Source: Calvatia gigantea
Taxonomy: Eukaryota; Basidiomycota; Agaricomycetes; Agaricales; Lycoperdaceae
Assembly (NCBI GenBank): GCA_025093985.1
Contig: JACAAK010000011.1
Span: 1,550,001 to 1,614,000, forward strand
DNA length: 64,000 nt
Reading direction: 5' to 3'
Position numbers and translations under genes: made by a program. Below the pieces are notes generated by a model. The model saw only the letters and a list, made by a program, of their open reading frames with translations, did not search any database and had not been told where the DNA came from. Shown piece after piece: positions 11,260 through 23,600 of the stretch (position 1 is the stretch's first letter; each line of letters begins with the position of its first letter).

Positions 11260-12060
11260 GAAAAGTGGGCGGGGAATAGCAACAGAACGTTAGGGTAAGC
11301 ACAGGGAACGTCACCCGCAAAGGCTCATCGGAAACGCGCAGACCTTCACGCTCCAAGATCACCACTATAGGTTTCCAGACCCAATATGTCGTTGCCTCAG
11401 ACAAGCAGGAAGCACAAGGTCACCATCGCCTGGTACACCATCCAAATTGGATTCTTCGCCCCAGATTCTGTGTCTGCTGCATTTCCAAAGGGCCACGCGC
11501 TGACCGCTTGTCACAAGAGATGACATGCGGCGCGTTGTTAGATTTTCGGAAGAGGCAGTTAAAGCAAGAGAATATCAGTTGTTACAGGTACGGATGGTGT
11601 TTCATTTCAAACGGCGTCGGGTTCAGTTCCATTGTTTCCCGTGAAAAATCCAACCGATATTATCTACTATAGCAGGAATTGTTGGGGTTTCAAAGGCTTC
11701 CACGCCTCAAGCTTCAAGGCCTCATCCGTCAACTCCTTTGCAGCTGGATTCCTATTGGTAGCCGACTAGGCTGAACACGAGGTTTGACCAATTCCACTGT
11801 CAAGGCTCTGGCTCTCTTGATTTCGTGGAACGGTCAAAGACTGGTGAAAACTTCGTATGCTGCGCATGTGAATGAGCAAACGTCAAAAGACTTTGAGCGT
11901 GTTCTGTCATAATCCATTAGTTCGAGAGGAAAACGACACAGGGCTTTTCAACCAGTCGTGAGAGCCAGGTAGGACCATTGTTGCCTAAGAGAGCGGAAAG
12001 TTTGGTGTTCGCAAGGCAGGCGTGACGCGCGGGTGTTGAAAACCTGTCTGCAGTTTGTCT
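11260..12060 (-). pseudogene. Protein kinase C-terminal fragment K1 plus 3' flank
   Basis: The minus strand from about 12,020 to 11,680 is homologous to the C-lobe of the kinase gene at 51,993-54,540: it reads HACLANTKLSALLGNN..TWLSRL, where the intact gene has HACLADFGLSSLLGDN and later GTTRWKAPE. The DFG aspartate is lost, about 30 bp around the activation loop are deleted, and stops follow. The stretch 11,260-11,680 is a noncoding unit also found at 37,190-37,600, 45,290-45,680 and in part at 49,190 and 51,540, always 3' of a kinase sequence. Confidence 0.75.
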
Positions 12061-12219
12061 TTCAGCTTCAAAGTGTAGCTGTCAAATTTAGCGGCAGGAA
12101 TGACCAAAATACTACTTTGTTGATCGAACATTGCAAACGTCAGATACAGTGAATGGCTATTGCAATTACAAAAGTTGTACTTCGCAGCCGAGAGACCATT
12201 GCATTGATCCCTCGCGTGT

Positions 12220-14490
12220 GCTGTCAGATAGACTATGCTGAGGTTTTGACAAATATTTCAAGTAGGAGGGGTGCGGGAACGATCATCTTATCATCTGAAT
12301 TAGCTACTCTTCAGAGGGATGTGTGTTCATACCCTCACCCAAGTCATGAGCATAAATGTGGGGTCCCTCAACGTCTCCAGGCTCGCCGGGTCGATCAATG
12401 GGACATCAGTGTGATAACAAGTCCGTGTGGTTCCTTTGCACTCGACAAGGCCGAAGAGCCAAGCATTTCCGGTCGAAAGTGCAAACTTGTAAACGTTACA
12501 CTGCTTCTTCATACTAGCGTGCCTACGACGTGGAGTTGAGGATCGTTGAATCAGTCCCAAGAAAGATGTACTCATACGCTGCAAGACACTGTCCAACAAC
12601 TTGTGCTAGATGATTGTTGAGCTGAGGCTTCGTCTCATCACGACCTCGTGTTGCTGCGGTAAAAGTCCTCCGCCTGATCCTTGGCTTCTGGAGTGGGAGA
12701 GTGGGCTACGTCAGCAAACGGAAGTCCAAGCGGAAGATCTGGCCAACCGCATTTTGGGTAATTGCTGCTGTAGAACCACAGTTCGGGGGGCCATCGCTTT
12801 CCGGTTTGGCCGTACCGCCAAAAAGCATTCTTTTCACCTCATCCTCCGATTCTGACGCTCCACCCGACTCGTCACCTACAGAACAACTGTCCAGAACGAA
12901 GGCAACTTCTTCTCCACCGTCATCAATACCTAAGGCATCTTATGATTGTTTATGACATGCTGTAGGCAGACAAGGGAAGGAATACCTCCAGAATGCATCG
13001 CGCGCCGTTTCGATTCAATGAAGAAAACTTCATGTTCAAGTTCAACTGTCTCCAGGAGAGAGGAGACATAACTGTATGCGAGGTCAAGCATTGCTTCGAA
13101 CTTGGAGTAAGAATGTCCACGATAAGTGTTGCCTGGCATGACCGTGAGTATCAAGGACAGGTATTGCTGAATGACATACACTGGCCGCCCACATGATCCC
13201 TCAGAGATTTATAGTCGTCGCTAAGCTTTTTGATTATTTGAGGGCGACTCGTGGTAATAGCATAGTCAAGAATCCCGGTGAGGAATGTTGTGTAGGAGAT
13301 CGTCCCGTCGTCCACAATGGCTCTGTGTTTGACACAAACTGGCGAGGACTTCCCACTGAGTTGCGAGAGCCATACCTCTTTGTTGACAATGAAATGATGT
13401 GTATCCCTGTTACCCACAAAGATCTCGTTGAGGTGTACGTCGATGATAGCTTGGGACGAGCCCTCTGACTAGTGGTTTGGTAAGACATGACATAATCTGT
13501 CTGAGAGGAAACAAGAAGGTAAATCTGAACTTACGGGAGAAGAAAAACTCTCCATCACAGAAGCCAATCGTGGTTGGAGTGAGGATAGGTCGATGCCCTC
13601 CCGGAAAGGATATGCAAAGTGCTGAGGCAAACATGCTTCTCTAACACCATCCAAGATGTTCCCCAGTGGTGCACCACAAACCACCACACCCAGTCTGCCC
13701 ATGTCTTCGGATTTGAGTTGGGATAGGGGAATCAGCTATTGGATATTAGAAATTTGACCACACAAAAGCCCGACTGACCCACCCCGATGCTATCGATGAC
13801 GGTATCCTGCCCCCAGTTAATGCTGTCGAGTACAGAAGCAAAAAATTCTGGGTTTGACTGAAGCCGCTTCATTACAGAGCTGAAAAGAGTGAGTTCCTTC
13901 TCTGTATAATTTGTGATCCTGTCGAGTATAAATTTCCGGAATTTGGTCATGATTTGTTTTCTTTTTCTCTTGTCAGCCCCATCCAAAGCTTCAAGAAACA
14001 GCTCAGATATTGGTCGATTGTCCGTTGTAGTTTCTGGGGTGCTGTCCACAGATACAGGACTGGAGGTTGCGCTCCTGTCCTGAAGGGGCTGCGGAGGTTC
14101 TTTTGTAAATGAGCTTGGGGCCAGACAATTGAATAATATGTATTTGTCAACTTTCCTGCGGATTGCTCAACATCGCTTTTGATCCCAAGACTTTCAGTAA
14201 CTTTGACCAATTGCGCTGGGAAAGATTCTCATATGGTACAGAGTCTGTCAGTGAATTCGACCCCTTACCAATTTGCGTTCCGGAACTCTTATTGCCATTG
14301 GAAGGTAGTTGATGCGGAACTTTAGGTGCGAGGATCAGAAGAGCCCTGAAGGTATTGGATCCAAATTACCCAAGGCTGGCTGCGTTAGCCCCTGTTGTCT
14401 TGACCGCTCTCGTGCTACGCCTGTTGAAGAAATGAAGTTTCCTTAGATAAAGGGGAGTTGCAAGCCTTACGGAGTGACTTCCCGTCAGAG
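12220..14490 (-). pseudogene. Nuclease-like family gene N1 (PD-(D/E)XK-like, frameshifted)
   Basis: Multi-exon gene read leftwards. Recognisable blocks, in order: N-terminal GKSLR with an intron (GTAAGG near 14,470); RPISELFLEAL and KFRKFILDRITNYTEKEL; FFASVLDSINWGQ; EVWLSQLSGKSSPVC, VKHRAIVDDGTISYTTFLTG and ILDYAITTSRPQ; HEVFFIESKRRAMHS; an acidic Ser/Glu linker; VYKFALSTGNAWLFGLVEC and DPTFMLMTWV; and a hydrophobic C-terminus VPAPLLLEIFVKTSA. The Asp of ILDYA, the Glu and Lys of IESK and a later QAxGQ helix (clear in N3) fit a PD-(D/E)XK nuclease core; this is inference. A frameshift near 14,100 separates the N-terminal block from the next in the same exon. The family is otherwise unknown to me. 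Confidence 0.6.
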
Positions 14491-14499
14491 CGGCCCAAA

Positions 14500-15011
14500 G
14501 CGGGTCTAGCGGAATTCGAAAATAACGGCGAGGCGTTTTGTACTGTTAACCGTGTTTTCAGTTATTATTGAAGGCGATGGGGAAGTTTGATGTATACGAA
14601 TTGGCTGGGATGCTTTTGGATGTCCCGAGTTATTTGATGGAACCATTTTTGTTTCGAACAAGTTGAGGAAGCGGAAAGAGTTGAAGGAGATCTTGCCCTT
14701 TGGAACGTCTTTGGAGGGTGCAGCTTATCATACTTAAACGAAACCCGTATCGGAGTTTCTTTTCCGCTATCCCAGTGCAAAAGGCGCCGCATGTAGATCA
14801 ATACATAGATCAATTGCACGCATATTCCTCGTGTAAACATTCGGGGCTCATGCAGGTATGTCGGCCTGATGGCCCAGATCTAGTTTTTTTGACCCTGCAT
14901 GACCGTTACATTAACCATCACGTGCTGCTCGGTCGTTTGAATTTGTATTAGACTCCCTCTGTCACCAGTCTGAATCTCATCGATCCTCCCTTCGCTCTGG
15001 TTTCCTTCGGC
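14500..15011. promoter_or_regulatory. Divergent intergenic region between N1 and F-box gene B
   Basis: About 0.5 kb separates the divergent 5' ends. Related sequence lies between N3 and F-box gene G (about 42,830-43,338) and, without a following F-box gene, at 36,860-37,160. Shared words include CTTTGGAAC...CTTGGAGGGTGC and the ATAGATCAATTGCACGCATATTCCTC block. It is the natural place for a shared promoter, but no specific site can be assigned. Confidence 0.45.
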
Positions 15012-16659
15012 ATGCTTAATGCTGAAACATTAGTTGCATCATATCCACTGATTCTACCACTAATTCTTGGGATATTTGGCCTTTTATGGTTGCGCAGACG
15101 TGGGTGCAAGAAAGTCGGCTTCGCAAACCTCCCTGGTGAAATATTATCAGAGGTGTTTCTGCATCTTGATTGGGAAAGCCTTTGTTCGGTAAAGAAGGTA
15201 ATTTCTTGTCCTTAGTTGATTCTCATATATAACTGACCCAATGTTTGAAGACCTGCAGGGCTTGCTACTACACCCTGAAGTCTCGACAATTATGGTACGG
15301 CTTTGTGAAGGGATTGCAAGAATCCTCATTTAGACGGCCAGAGGAGCGTCTAGATGAATACTCCACCGAGGAATTGGAAAAATGGGTGCTGTTTCGGCTA
15401 AGGTTTCGAGCGCTCTGGATGGCCTCAGCACCTCCTGTATTCCGCTTGTGTTCATTCCTTGCCTCAACCGCACGTACAAATACCCGATATCAGTCTATTC
15501 TTCCTGGTGGACGATGGCTACTGACAATAGCTTCTGGAACAATCTGCGTAGTGGACTTGGATGCACGTCAACCACAACCACAACTTCTATTCGGCCCGGA
15601 AAAATTTAGCGAAACGGGCAGACCAGATGGAGTCACCCAATGCAGTTATTGGATAGATGACTCCAAACCTCGACTATCCTTTCGTGTGGGTGTATGTGAC
15701 AGAATGCTAATATCTGTAAACCACGGTAAATTTAGTCCTAATGATTGCAAAGGGAAACTGACAGATTTTAACAGCCTGGGAATTCCTCCGTATCTTGGTC
15801 TACCAGGTTGATCTCGAAGGGCACGGATCCAATGCCAATCTAGTTGCTGAACCCGTAGTGTGTATGCGAAGCTGTGGAACAGGGATAAGATCCATTTGCC
15901 TCAACGCTGACTTCGTTGTGGAGTTTCTTTGTCGCGTGGAGCGTCACGGCGGCACCAAAGTAACCTCGCACTTTTTACGGTCGTATTGTTATACCATGGA
16001 TGAAATAGAAGGAATGGAAATCGAGCCATTTACCCTTGCTATCGGGAGATTGGTCAAGGTAGGTAGCACGTTGTGTCAGGAACCCGTCGATGAACTAACT
16101 GCCTCACCGCTTGGCCCCGCTTCAGTATATGGATTTCATCCCTGGCAATCGTGTCGTCGCCTTTAGCTCACAGGACCTCCAGATATTTGGCATTTCCCCA
16201 TCTGAAAATGGGGTATATCACTCCGTGCACACGCTCTATACAATCCCGATGCCCAATTCCTTGACCTTCTCTCGCCTCTACCGATCCTCTTATTCTACTT
16301 CCAAAATGGTAGTACTCGGCAACAACGAGGTGAAGGGGATCGAGATTCCAGATGATAATCCCTCTGCCATCGCAATCAGGAAGATTGGTGACCACGAGTA
16401 TCACTGGAAAACAGGCTCGAGGGCTGCTGTCGGGCTTTCGGCAGGGGTCGTCGTTCACGAAAACGGCACAATGGATCTTTTGTCGTACTCGTGGGGACAA
16501 GGCAGCCGTGATACATTTAGTCGCAAATCATGTTCCTCAGGGCTTGACCATTTTGATCAAGCGATGATATCAGATGACCTTGGTCGTATTGTTGTGTCCA
16601 GGGACGATGACCATACCACAATGCTAGATTTGGATAACGGACAAACAGGTTGTTTGTGA
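15012..16659 (+). CDS. F-box protein B with N-terminal hydrophobic segment (intact)
   Basis: Four exons, 15,012-15,197, 15,251-15,725, 15,775-16,058 and 16,126-16,659, joined in frame give 491 aa. Residues 11-27 (YPLILPLILGIFGLLWL) look like a membrane or signal-anchor helix followed by Arg/Lys. The F-box follows at about residues 38-75 (ANLPGEILSEVFLHLDWESL). The rest resembles a WD/beta-propeller-like body with ILPGGRWLLTIASGTICVVD, YWIDDSKPRLSFRVG and MDFIPGNRVVAFSSQDLQIF. F-box proteins bring substrates to SCF ubiquitin ligases through Skp1; the substrate is unknown. Intron positions are shared with copies C, D, F and G. It is divergent from N1 and followed 30 bp later by the broken NACHT gene. 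Confidence 0.8.
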
Positions 16660-16689
16660 TCTGGGTGCCACTTGTACCCTATTAACGTC

Positions 16690-18616
16690 TAATATGAGCT
16701 TTCCCATCATCTCTTCTCCAGAAGCCATAAACGCCACGACCCACAACGCGTGTTCATTACCATCGCATACCAGTTGACTGTCAGGTATCAACCGTATCAG
16801 AAATATGCCCTTGATCTTCATGTCAGTGATCCCAAGGTAGTCGAGAAGTCCCTGTCCGAACAATTCAAAAGGTTCATCGTGAAGCCTTTTGCCGAAATGA
16901 AGCTACTCAAGGGACTAGCCGATACAGTGTTGGTAATCCTTGACGGGCTGGACGAATGTATGGGGGAGCAGGCGCAGCGCAGAATCATCCTTCTCATTGG
17001 CGAGTTTGTACTTCGGTATCCGGACGTGCCCCTTATCTGGCTAATTGCAAGCCGCCCCGAGCAGCATATACGAGTAACCTTCGCCTCCAAATCTTTCCGG
17101 TCGGCTTGTTTACAAGTAGAAGTGTCCATCGACTCGACCCAGGCTTGTATAGATGTTGAAAAATATCTACGGTCCGAGTTTGACGAAATCCGAGAGAAAT
17201 ACCCAACATCATCCCTCCCCGGCAACCATCGGTGGCCCCCCGAGGCACAATTCACGAAGATTGCGTATCGGTCATCCGGTCTATTTGCTTTCGCGACCGC
17301 AGTCATTCGCTTCATTGATGACACGAATTATGGGAACCCTGTTGATAAACTTCAAAGGGTCCTGGAAACCATCGACTCCGTACCTGTGGGGGGACGTGAT
17401 AACCCATTCATCACTATAATTGACGCCCTCTACACGGAAATCATGTCTTCGATCCCCCTTAATCTTCTGTCCACTGCAATGATGTTGTTAGGTCACATGC
17501 TCACTCCTCATATGCCCTCTCCCTCGTTTAACATGTCTTGCAACTGGCTCGGAATTAGCCAGGCAGACGCATATGGCGCCCTTCAGAAGCTTCACGCAGT
17601 CCTCGATATTCCATTGTTTCATGAAGTGGATAAATGCCTCTATACTTTTCACCAGTCTTTTGATGACTACCTTGAGGATCCTTCCCGCTCTGGGTCCTTT
17701 TATATAAAACCTTCGCGGGAGGAGAGGAAAAACCTCCGGTGGAGTCAACAAATCTTAAAAAGTGCACACAATATTAGTATGTGGATATTCCTATTGTAAC
17801 TCTGATCATTAACATCCCCGAAGAAGAAAGAACCGTTCAAATTTCTCGGATAAAACTATCTTGGCCGCTTGGAAGTGGAGAGGAGACAGGGCAACGCTTC
17901 GAAAATTTCCATAAAGCGTTGCCTATACTGTTGGAGGTCAACAAAAAGCACTCTCCGTTGATAAGCGGTGACCGTGTCCCCTTTCTTGAAGACCTAGATC
18001 TCGAGTCGTTGTTCTCACTTTCCCTTGGTACCCGTGCAAACTGGGAGACAGGGAACACGCTGTGGTGGCTACTCGAGAATATCTATAGCTTCGTCAGTTC
18101 TCATTCAAGAATACGTGGGATAGGCTGACATAGGTCTCTAGTTCTTCCTACGCAACTTAAGGGGACACAAGGCGTTTCGCATTGTCCCCATTTCTACGTT
18201 GAAACCGGATTGCGGCGAGATGCGTCTGATATACACAGCCCGGATTGACCGACCGTATTATTTCCAACAACTTGAGGAGGATTCTGACTCTCAAACCATA
18301 GGCCGTCAGCATCCTAATGCGATTGTGGCGTTAATAGAGGTAATTTTGCGCTGGCGTTGTTGAAAGAACGATCCCCTTGCTTAAACTGCCTCGCGAGCAG
18401 CTCGTCTTCACTGCGTTGCATGCGACGTACTTCCTTCCGTCAAAATTGCCTCCTGGCTTTGAGGCTTCACTGTTGGAACATATTGGGTTTGTCATCAAGG
18501 AGAGGCCGTCCCATCGGGTAGTTTTGTTTGGGAGTGGCCACAATGGAAGTGACTTGCTGAGGCTTAGATATGAAGGGGAAGAATGGTTGGTATTAACTTC
18601 GTACAAGGAATTGTAG
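16690..18616 (+). pseudogene. NACHT NTPase, 5'-truncated (Walker A missing)
   Basis: The open frame starts after a TAA at 16,690 with SHHLFSRSHKRHDPQRVFI, the stretch that normally follows the P-loop in fungal NACHT proteins, then VLVILDGLDECMG (Walker B) and LIWLIASRPEQHI (sensor). Arg-rich helices and a winged-helix-like part follow. Introns fit at 17,777-17,823 and about 18,096-18,143, giving a continuous frame into HKAFRIVPISTLKPDCGEM. The final part (ERPSHRVVLFGSGHNG ... VLTSYKEL) needs a frame change near 18,345. No ATG precedes the NACHT remnant and the P-loop exon is gone; the upstream side is the 3' end of F-box gene B. NACHT proteins act as NLR-like sensors in fungi; this copy should be inactive. 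Confidence 0.8.
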
Positions 18617-18619
18617 ACT

Positions 18620-19050
18620 AGGTTTTTATAATAACCACTGTGGGTGTGCCCTTTTGTATGCCAAAATTAAGAATGTTTCAGGAACCTTAATTCGGGTTTG
18701 CTTGGCCTTAAAAAAATTGTGTGGAACCGTTCCTTCAATCAGATCCATGATACCTTGCTACTGCTCAGAGCGGTAAATCCAAGCATTGTGAGGCTATACT
18801 TTTCTTGTTAATTCCCAAAGCCCAAGGAGTAGAGTCGCTCAACGTATTTCGAGCCTGCATTGGGAGTACTCAATGAGCTGGACTATGTGTTTGTGTGTGT
18901 TGTGTGTACGAGAATAATCGCACGAGAAACACTGTGCTGAAATTCCATTCTACGAACATCGAATGGTTGTTGCTTCCTTCGTATCAACCAATACATCGAA
19001 TCGGAAAGCTTTCGCGTGACATAAGCCTCTCGTATTCAATAAGCCACTTG
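18620..19050. other. Intergenic, no feature seen
   Basis: Convergent space between the NACHT remnant and ORC2. I see no gene or repeat here. Confidence 0.5.
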
Positions 19051-19052
19051 TA

Positions 19053-20501
19053 TTACACTTGCTTCTGCAAGTTTTGCAAAACGCTCGCCAACCGTTCTCT
19101 TCTCAACGGGACCCAGAGGACTTCACCACCACTCCCTAGTCCGCCTTGCCCCGAAACAATTAGACCATGGTCCCGGAATTCACCCAGAAGTGCACGAAGC
19201 GCCGTATCATTTGTCGCAATAAAATCACTCCGGGCGAGGTTGAACAGGGCGTCGTAGCCGACTGCGGTGGCTTGTAAATCCACAGCCGCACCTCCCGAAC
19301 CCAAGCCAGAGGCGTCAACTTCTTCAATAGCTTCCAATTGTTTATTCGCCAACAGTACGAATAGTTTCTGGGCTTTCTGCGTAACAGACGCCAGGACGTG
19401 CAATGCAGCTGTTTCGGACATGTTGGTTACGCCTCCACCAGGGAGGGATGAAGACGGGTTGAGGGTTGAGGGAAGTGCGGATGCGAGGTCGACTTTCTTG
19501 CGAGGACCACCACCGTGCGCTGACGTGAGAGATGTGCGATCGACATACGCCAGTTCGAAGTCATACGGAGCGAGAGTGGTAAGGTCGTGATAGAGCCAGG
19601 AGAAGCCTCTCGATGGTATTGCCCTTGAACTTTCTGCGGATGGAGTTGTCCTTTGAGAGAGGGAGTGGGAAGTAGGAGAGCGCTTGCGTGTAGAACATTC
19701 GGATGAGGACCATATGAGGGGGGAATTTATGTGGTCTACTGATGCAGTTATGTGGATGTTGGGTGTCAGTGCTAGGAGTGACAGGATGGATTTCGCTCGA
19801 GGGGTGCGGAGGACGGCGGAATCAATGTTATGGATTATGAGGTACAAATGAGGTTGCCGTTTTTTCGACGAGGGCTGAGAGAAGAACTTTGATATCCGTT
19901 GTGCCCGCTCCTCAGGTGTCGATGATGATAGTTTGGTGTTCTGTATCCCGGGTATATTCTCGATTTGGTTAAGAAGGTCTTTGAGGGCAAAGTCGGGCTG
20001 GAAACCATTGGCTATCACGACATGACCCTTCTTTGAGCAGAATTCCGTAGCGAACTGGTTAAGCAGCTGGCGTTTTGATCCATATCCGTAACACAGAATG
20101 TTGAATCCCTCTTGCAATTCAATGAGGAACCGTGAAAATAGAGCATCGCGAACCTGAGGTGTTGAAATGGCAGGTTGGAGTGTTCGGAGCCCCGGTTTTG
20201 CTGCAGCGATTGCCTCGTTGTACTCCTCTGCCGTCAGAGGAAGGACGAGGTTGGAGAAGACGTTAGAAGATGTTTGGGCTCGTGAGGCAGTGTGGGTGAA
20301 ATAAGCATCAAAGGAGGTCTCGACGATGATATTAGATCCTTGAGCTTGTGCCTTGTATTTACCCTTTTGCGGGGAGGTTGCTGGGAGTTCCTGGTCCGAG
20401 TCATCTTCGGAGTGTTCGGACTCGTCTAGAATTTCATCTCCCTCCGAATCCTCAGACTCTTGCGCGTGGAGGAGGCTTTGTCTCTTTGGTTGCGGAGGCA
20501 T
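19053..20501 (-). CDS. ORC2: Origin recognition complex subunit 2
   Basis: A single exon of 482 aa. Residues 1-60 are acidic and disordered (SEDSEGDEILDESEHSEDDS). The ORC2 core follows: SRFLIELQEGFNILCYGYGSK (AAA+-like P-loop region in degenerate form), then HVVIANGFQPDFALKDLLNQI, LYLIIHNIDSAVLRTPRAKS (Walker-B-like, family hallmark IHNIDG/S) and ITASVDHINSPLIW. A winged-helix C-terminus ends the protein. ORC2 is part of the six-subunit complex that marks replication origins in the nucleus and loads MCM. The length is usual for fungal ORC2. It starts 118 bp from HIR1, transcribed in the opposite direction. Confidence 0.93.
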   Translation of the reverse strand: MPPQPKRQSLLHAQESEDSEGDEILDESEHSEDDSDQELPATSPQKGKYKAQAQGSNIIVETSFDAYFTHTASRAQTSSNVFSNLVLPLTAEEYNEAIAAAKPGLRTLQPAISTPQVRDALFSRFLIELQEGFNILCYGYGSKRQLLNQFATEFCSKKGHVVIANGFQPDFALKDLLNQIENIPGIQNTKLSSSTPEERAQRISKFFSQPSSKKRQPHLYLIIHNIDSAVLRTPRAKSILSLLALTPNIHITASVDHINSPLIWSSSECSTRKRSPTSHSLSQRTTPSAESSRAIPSRGFSWLYHDLTTLAPYDFELAYVDRTSLTSAHGGGPRKKVDLASALPSTLNPSSSLPGGGVTNMSETAALHVLASVTQKAQKLFVLLANKQLEAIEEVDASGLGSGGAAVDLQATAVGYDALFNLARSDFIATNDTALRALLGEFRDHGLIVSGQGGLGSGGEVLWVPLRRERLASVLQNLQKQV

Positions 20502-20619
20502 TGTGTCCGTATTAGCGCGACGGAGGGGACGCGTCTAAATCATTTTTGGCATCAAGCTCATCAACGCAAGTCCGGGCCGAGCGGCAGAATCACCGACCCC
20601 TTTCATCCCAACGCCAGCC
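20502..20619. promoter_or_regulatory. 118-bp bidirectional promoter gap between ORC2 and HIR1
   Basis: The start codons of ORC2 (minus) and HIR1 (plus) are only 118 bp apart, so both promoters must overlap here. No TATA box is obvious. A replication-initiation gene and a histone-gene regulator sharing this gap would allow coordinated cell-cycle expression; that is inference. Confidence 0.6.
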
Positions 20620-23600
20620 ATGCACTTCACCAAGCCAGCATGGGTGATGCACAAAGACTCTGCAAAAAGCGACTCAAATCCAAAACGTTTATCTATATTC
20701 TCTGTACATGTACATCCAGATGGCTCCCGTATCGCAACAGGCGGCCTCGACGCTAAAGTCCGCATCTGGAGTACAAAACCCATCCTCAACCCCGCATCCG
20801 AAGCCTCTGGTAAACCTCCAAAATCCCTATGTACGCTTTCTATGCACACTGGACCGGTCCTTACTGTGCGTTGGGCCCATTCCGGACGGTGGCTTGCGAG
20901 TGGAAGCGATGACGAGATTGTGATGGTTTGGGACCTTGATCCGTATGTTGATTCCTACTTTCGCGACGACGCTCATGTTGATCGCGCGCCTGCATTAGAA
21001 ATGCACGAGGGAGGGTTTGGGGATCCGATGAAGTGAACATAGAGGGTTGGAAGCCATTGAAGCGACTACCAGGTCATGAAAGTGGTATGTCAGCCCTCCC
21101 CACAATTCCGGACATACTACTAAACAACGTTAGATGTAACGGACGTCGCATGGTCTCCCAGAGATCGATACCTCGCGTCTGTCGGCCTCGATTCCGCAGT
21201 GATTATCTGGTGTGGCTTTACATTAGGTACTCAAGAACACTTCGTTTTGACCGATTCTTGTGACTGAACGCGCGTCCACTCACAGAACGTCTTCACAAAA
21301 TTGACCAGCACCAAGGCTTTGTCAAGGGTGTGTGCTGGGATCCCGTTGGAGAGTTCCTCGCGACTCAGTCGGACGACAGGTCCGTCAAGATCTGGCGGAC
21401 GACCGACTGGGGTCTCGAAGCCGAAGTCAGGAAGCCTTTTGAGGATTCCCCAGGAAGTACCTTCTTCAGGCGCCTCAGGTAAGCCTGCTCTTCCTCTCCT
21501 GATCCACGCTGAATTCCTCACATTTCGTAGTTGGTCGCCAGATGGGGCGCACATAACTGCTTCCAATGCCACCAACAACAAAGGCTTCGTTTTCATTGCT
21601 GCTGTCATCACGCGTAATACGTGGACGTCGGAAATCAGTCTTGTTGGCCACGAAAACACCATCGAAGTTGCTGTAAGCATTCCTTTGCAGCTCGTGCACT
21701 TTCACTTTAACCATTTCACCGACAGTCGTACAATCCCCATATCTTCCTCCGAAATCCCAACACTCCAGTTGCAACCGCCAACATCTGCTCCGTCGTCGCT
21801 CTAGGGGCAGACGACCGCTCAGTCTCCATTTGGCAAACCAAATCTGCTCGACCTCTGATCGTAGCAAAAGAAGTCTTCGATCGGCAAATTATGGATCTCA
21901 GCTGGTACGACCAACAACATCTACCTTTAATACGTCATGATCTAAAACGCACTTAAATATGGGGACAGGTCCTGGGATGGTCTCACGCTCTACGCCGCTT
22001 CTTCCGACGGTACCATTGGTGTATTCAATTTCGACCCGGAAGAGCTTGAAGGTATCGCGCCGCATTCTGTACAAGAACAATACCTCGCGAAATTCGGGTT
22101 TAAGCCCCCTCCTATACCTGAAGGATATTCTCACGAGTATACATCGATGCAAGAATCGCAATCGCACCAGGCATCACAAAATGACTTTGCGAGTAACAAT
22201 GCACGAGAAGAAAAGATCAATGTATTAGTCGCCAAGAAGAGTAACAAGAACAAAAAACGCGTCGGTTTATCTAGTGCTTCCAACATCCCATCCGCAGCTA
22301 TACCCTCCGCTTCAACCAATGGCCTCCCCAACACTGGCGCACAATCCGCGCAAGTCATTCCAGTTCACGATTTCAGTAAACGGGCACCGGCGTCGTCGCG
22401 AACCGCTACTGCTTTCCCGTCTCCACCTGAACAACCTTTCACCGACAGTGTGTCACATCATAGGGGAGATTGGGGCATGGACACAGAAATGGATTCGGTA
22501 CCTATAAGCGCACTAGACGCGTCCTCTTCATTACATACAGTTCAGAAAGCGAAATCTTCTGGAAGTGGGAGTGATGGGGGTAAAGGGCCGGTGTACGCTA
22601 GAAATTTGGGTGGAAACGTGCATAGAGTTGTTGGTGCCGTTAAGGAGATTTCCAGTGGTGCCCCTGCTGGTGGTGTCGATGCAGATACGGTGTGGAGGCA
22701 GCATCAGCATCAGCAGAACCTGGGACTGAATGCGCCGCCTGTGATGACGTATCTGAGTTGTGAAGTTGAGGGTGCTGCGAATGATGTTTTGGAGGTGTGG
22801 AATTATGAGGGTGGTGGTGAGTCATTTTTTTTCTTCGTTCCCCCCATGTTCGTTGGAATTATAAGTGGTGACTGATTGGTTGGGTTTTTCGCTAGCGCAT
22901 ACAAGGATAATGTTTGCGATTAATAAAGAGGTGCAGTGGTTGGATTATGTGCCCTCGCCTGTGTTGTTGGTGAAGGCTACCAATGTATTTTGCGCAGTTG
23001 CTATGCAGGATGGAAGTGTAATTGTGTATTCACCTAACGGTCGGAGGTGAGTCTGAGCCCTTTTATGAAATTTCTTCATTGACTTTCATTCCTTGTTGTC
23101 TAGATTACTGCCAACGTTGAACTTGGGTTCCCCAGCAGCATACATGGACGCCAACAAACACTGTTTAATGATTGTAACCCTTAGCGGCCAGCTCTACTCA
23201 TGGTGCGTCTCTGCCCCCTCCCCCCCCCTAATCAACCGACCTCACATGGCCTACAGGAACGTCAAGAAACAAGCAGCAAACTTCCCACCTATCTCCCTCC
23301 TCCCTATCCTCTCCAACCCAAACACCCGCCTAACAGGCGTCTCAACACGCTCCAACGGTGTGGCAATGCTTAGCTGTTCCAACGCCGTCGTATACACCTA
23401 CGACCTCTCCCTCAACTGCTTCACCAAACTCGCCGATAGATGGTGGGCCGATGGTTCGGACGCATGGCAGCGACAGCGCTCTGCAGCGACCGCTGGCGGG
23501 AACAATAATAAAGGGATGGTGGCATATGTCGAAGGGTACTGTAATAATATTCCTCGAGCGGAGAGTCCTAGTAGCGCTGGTGGGAATGGTGCAGTCGGGG

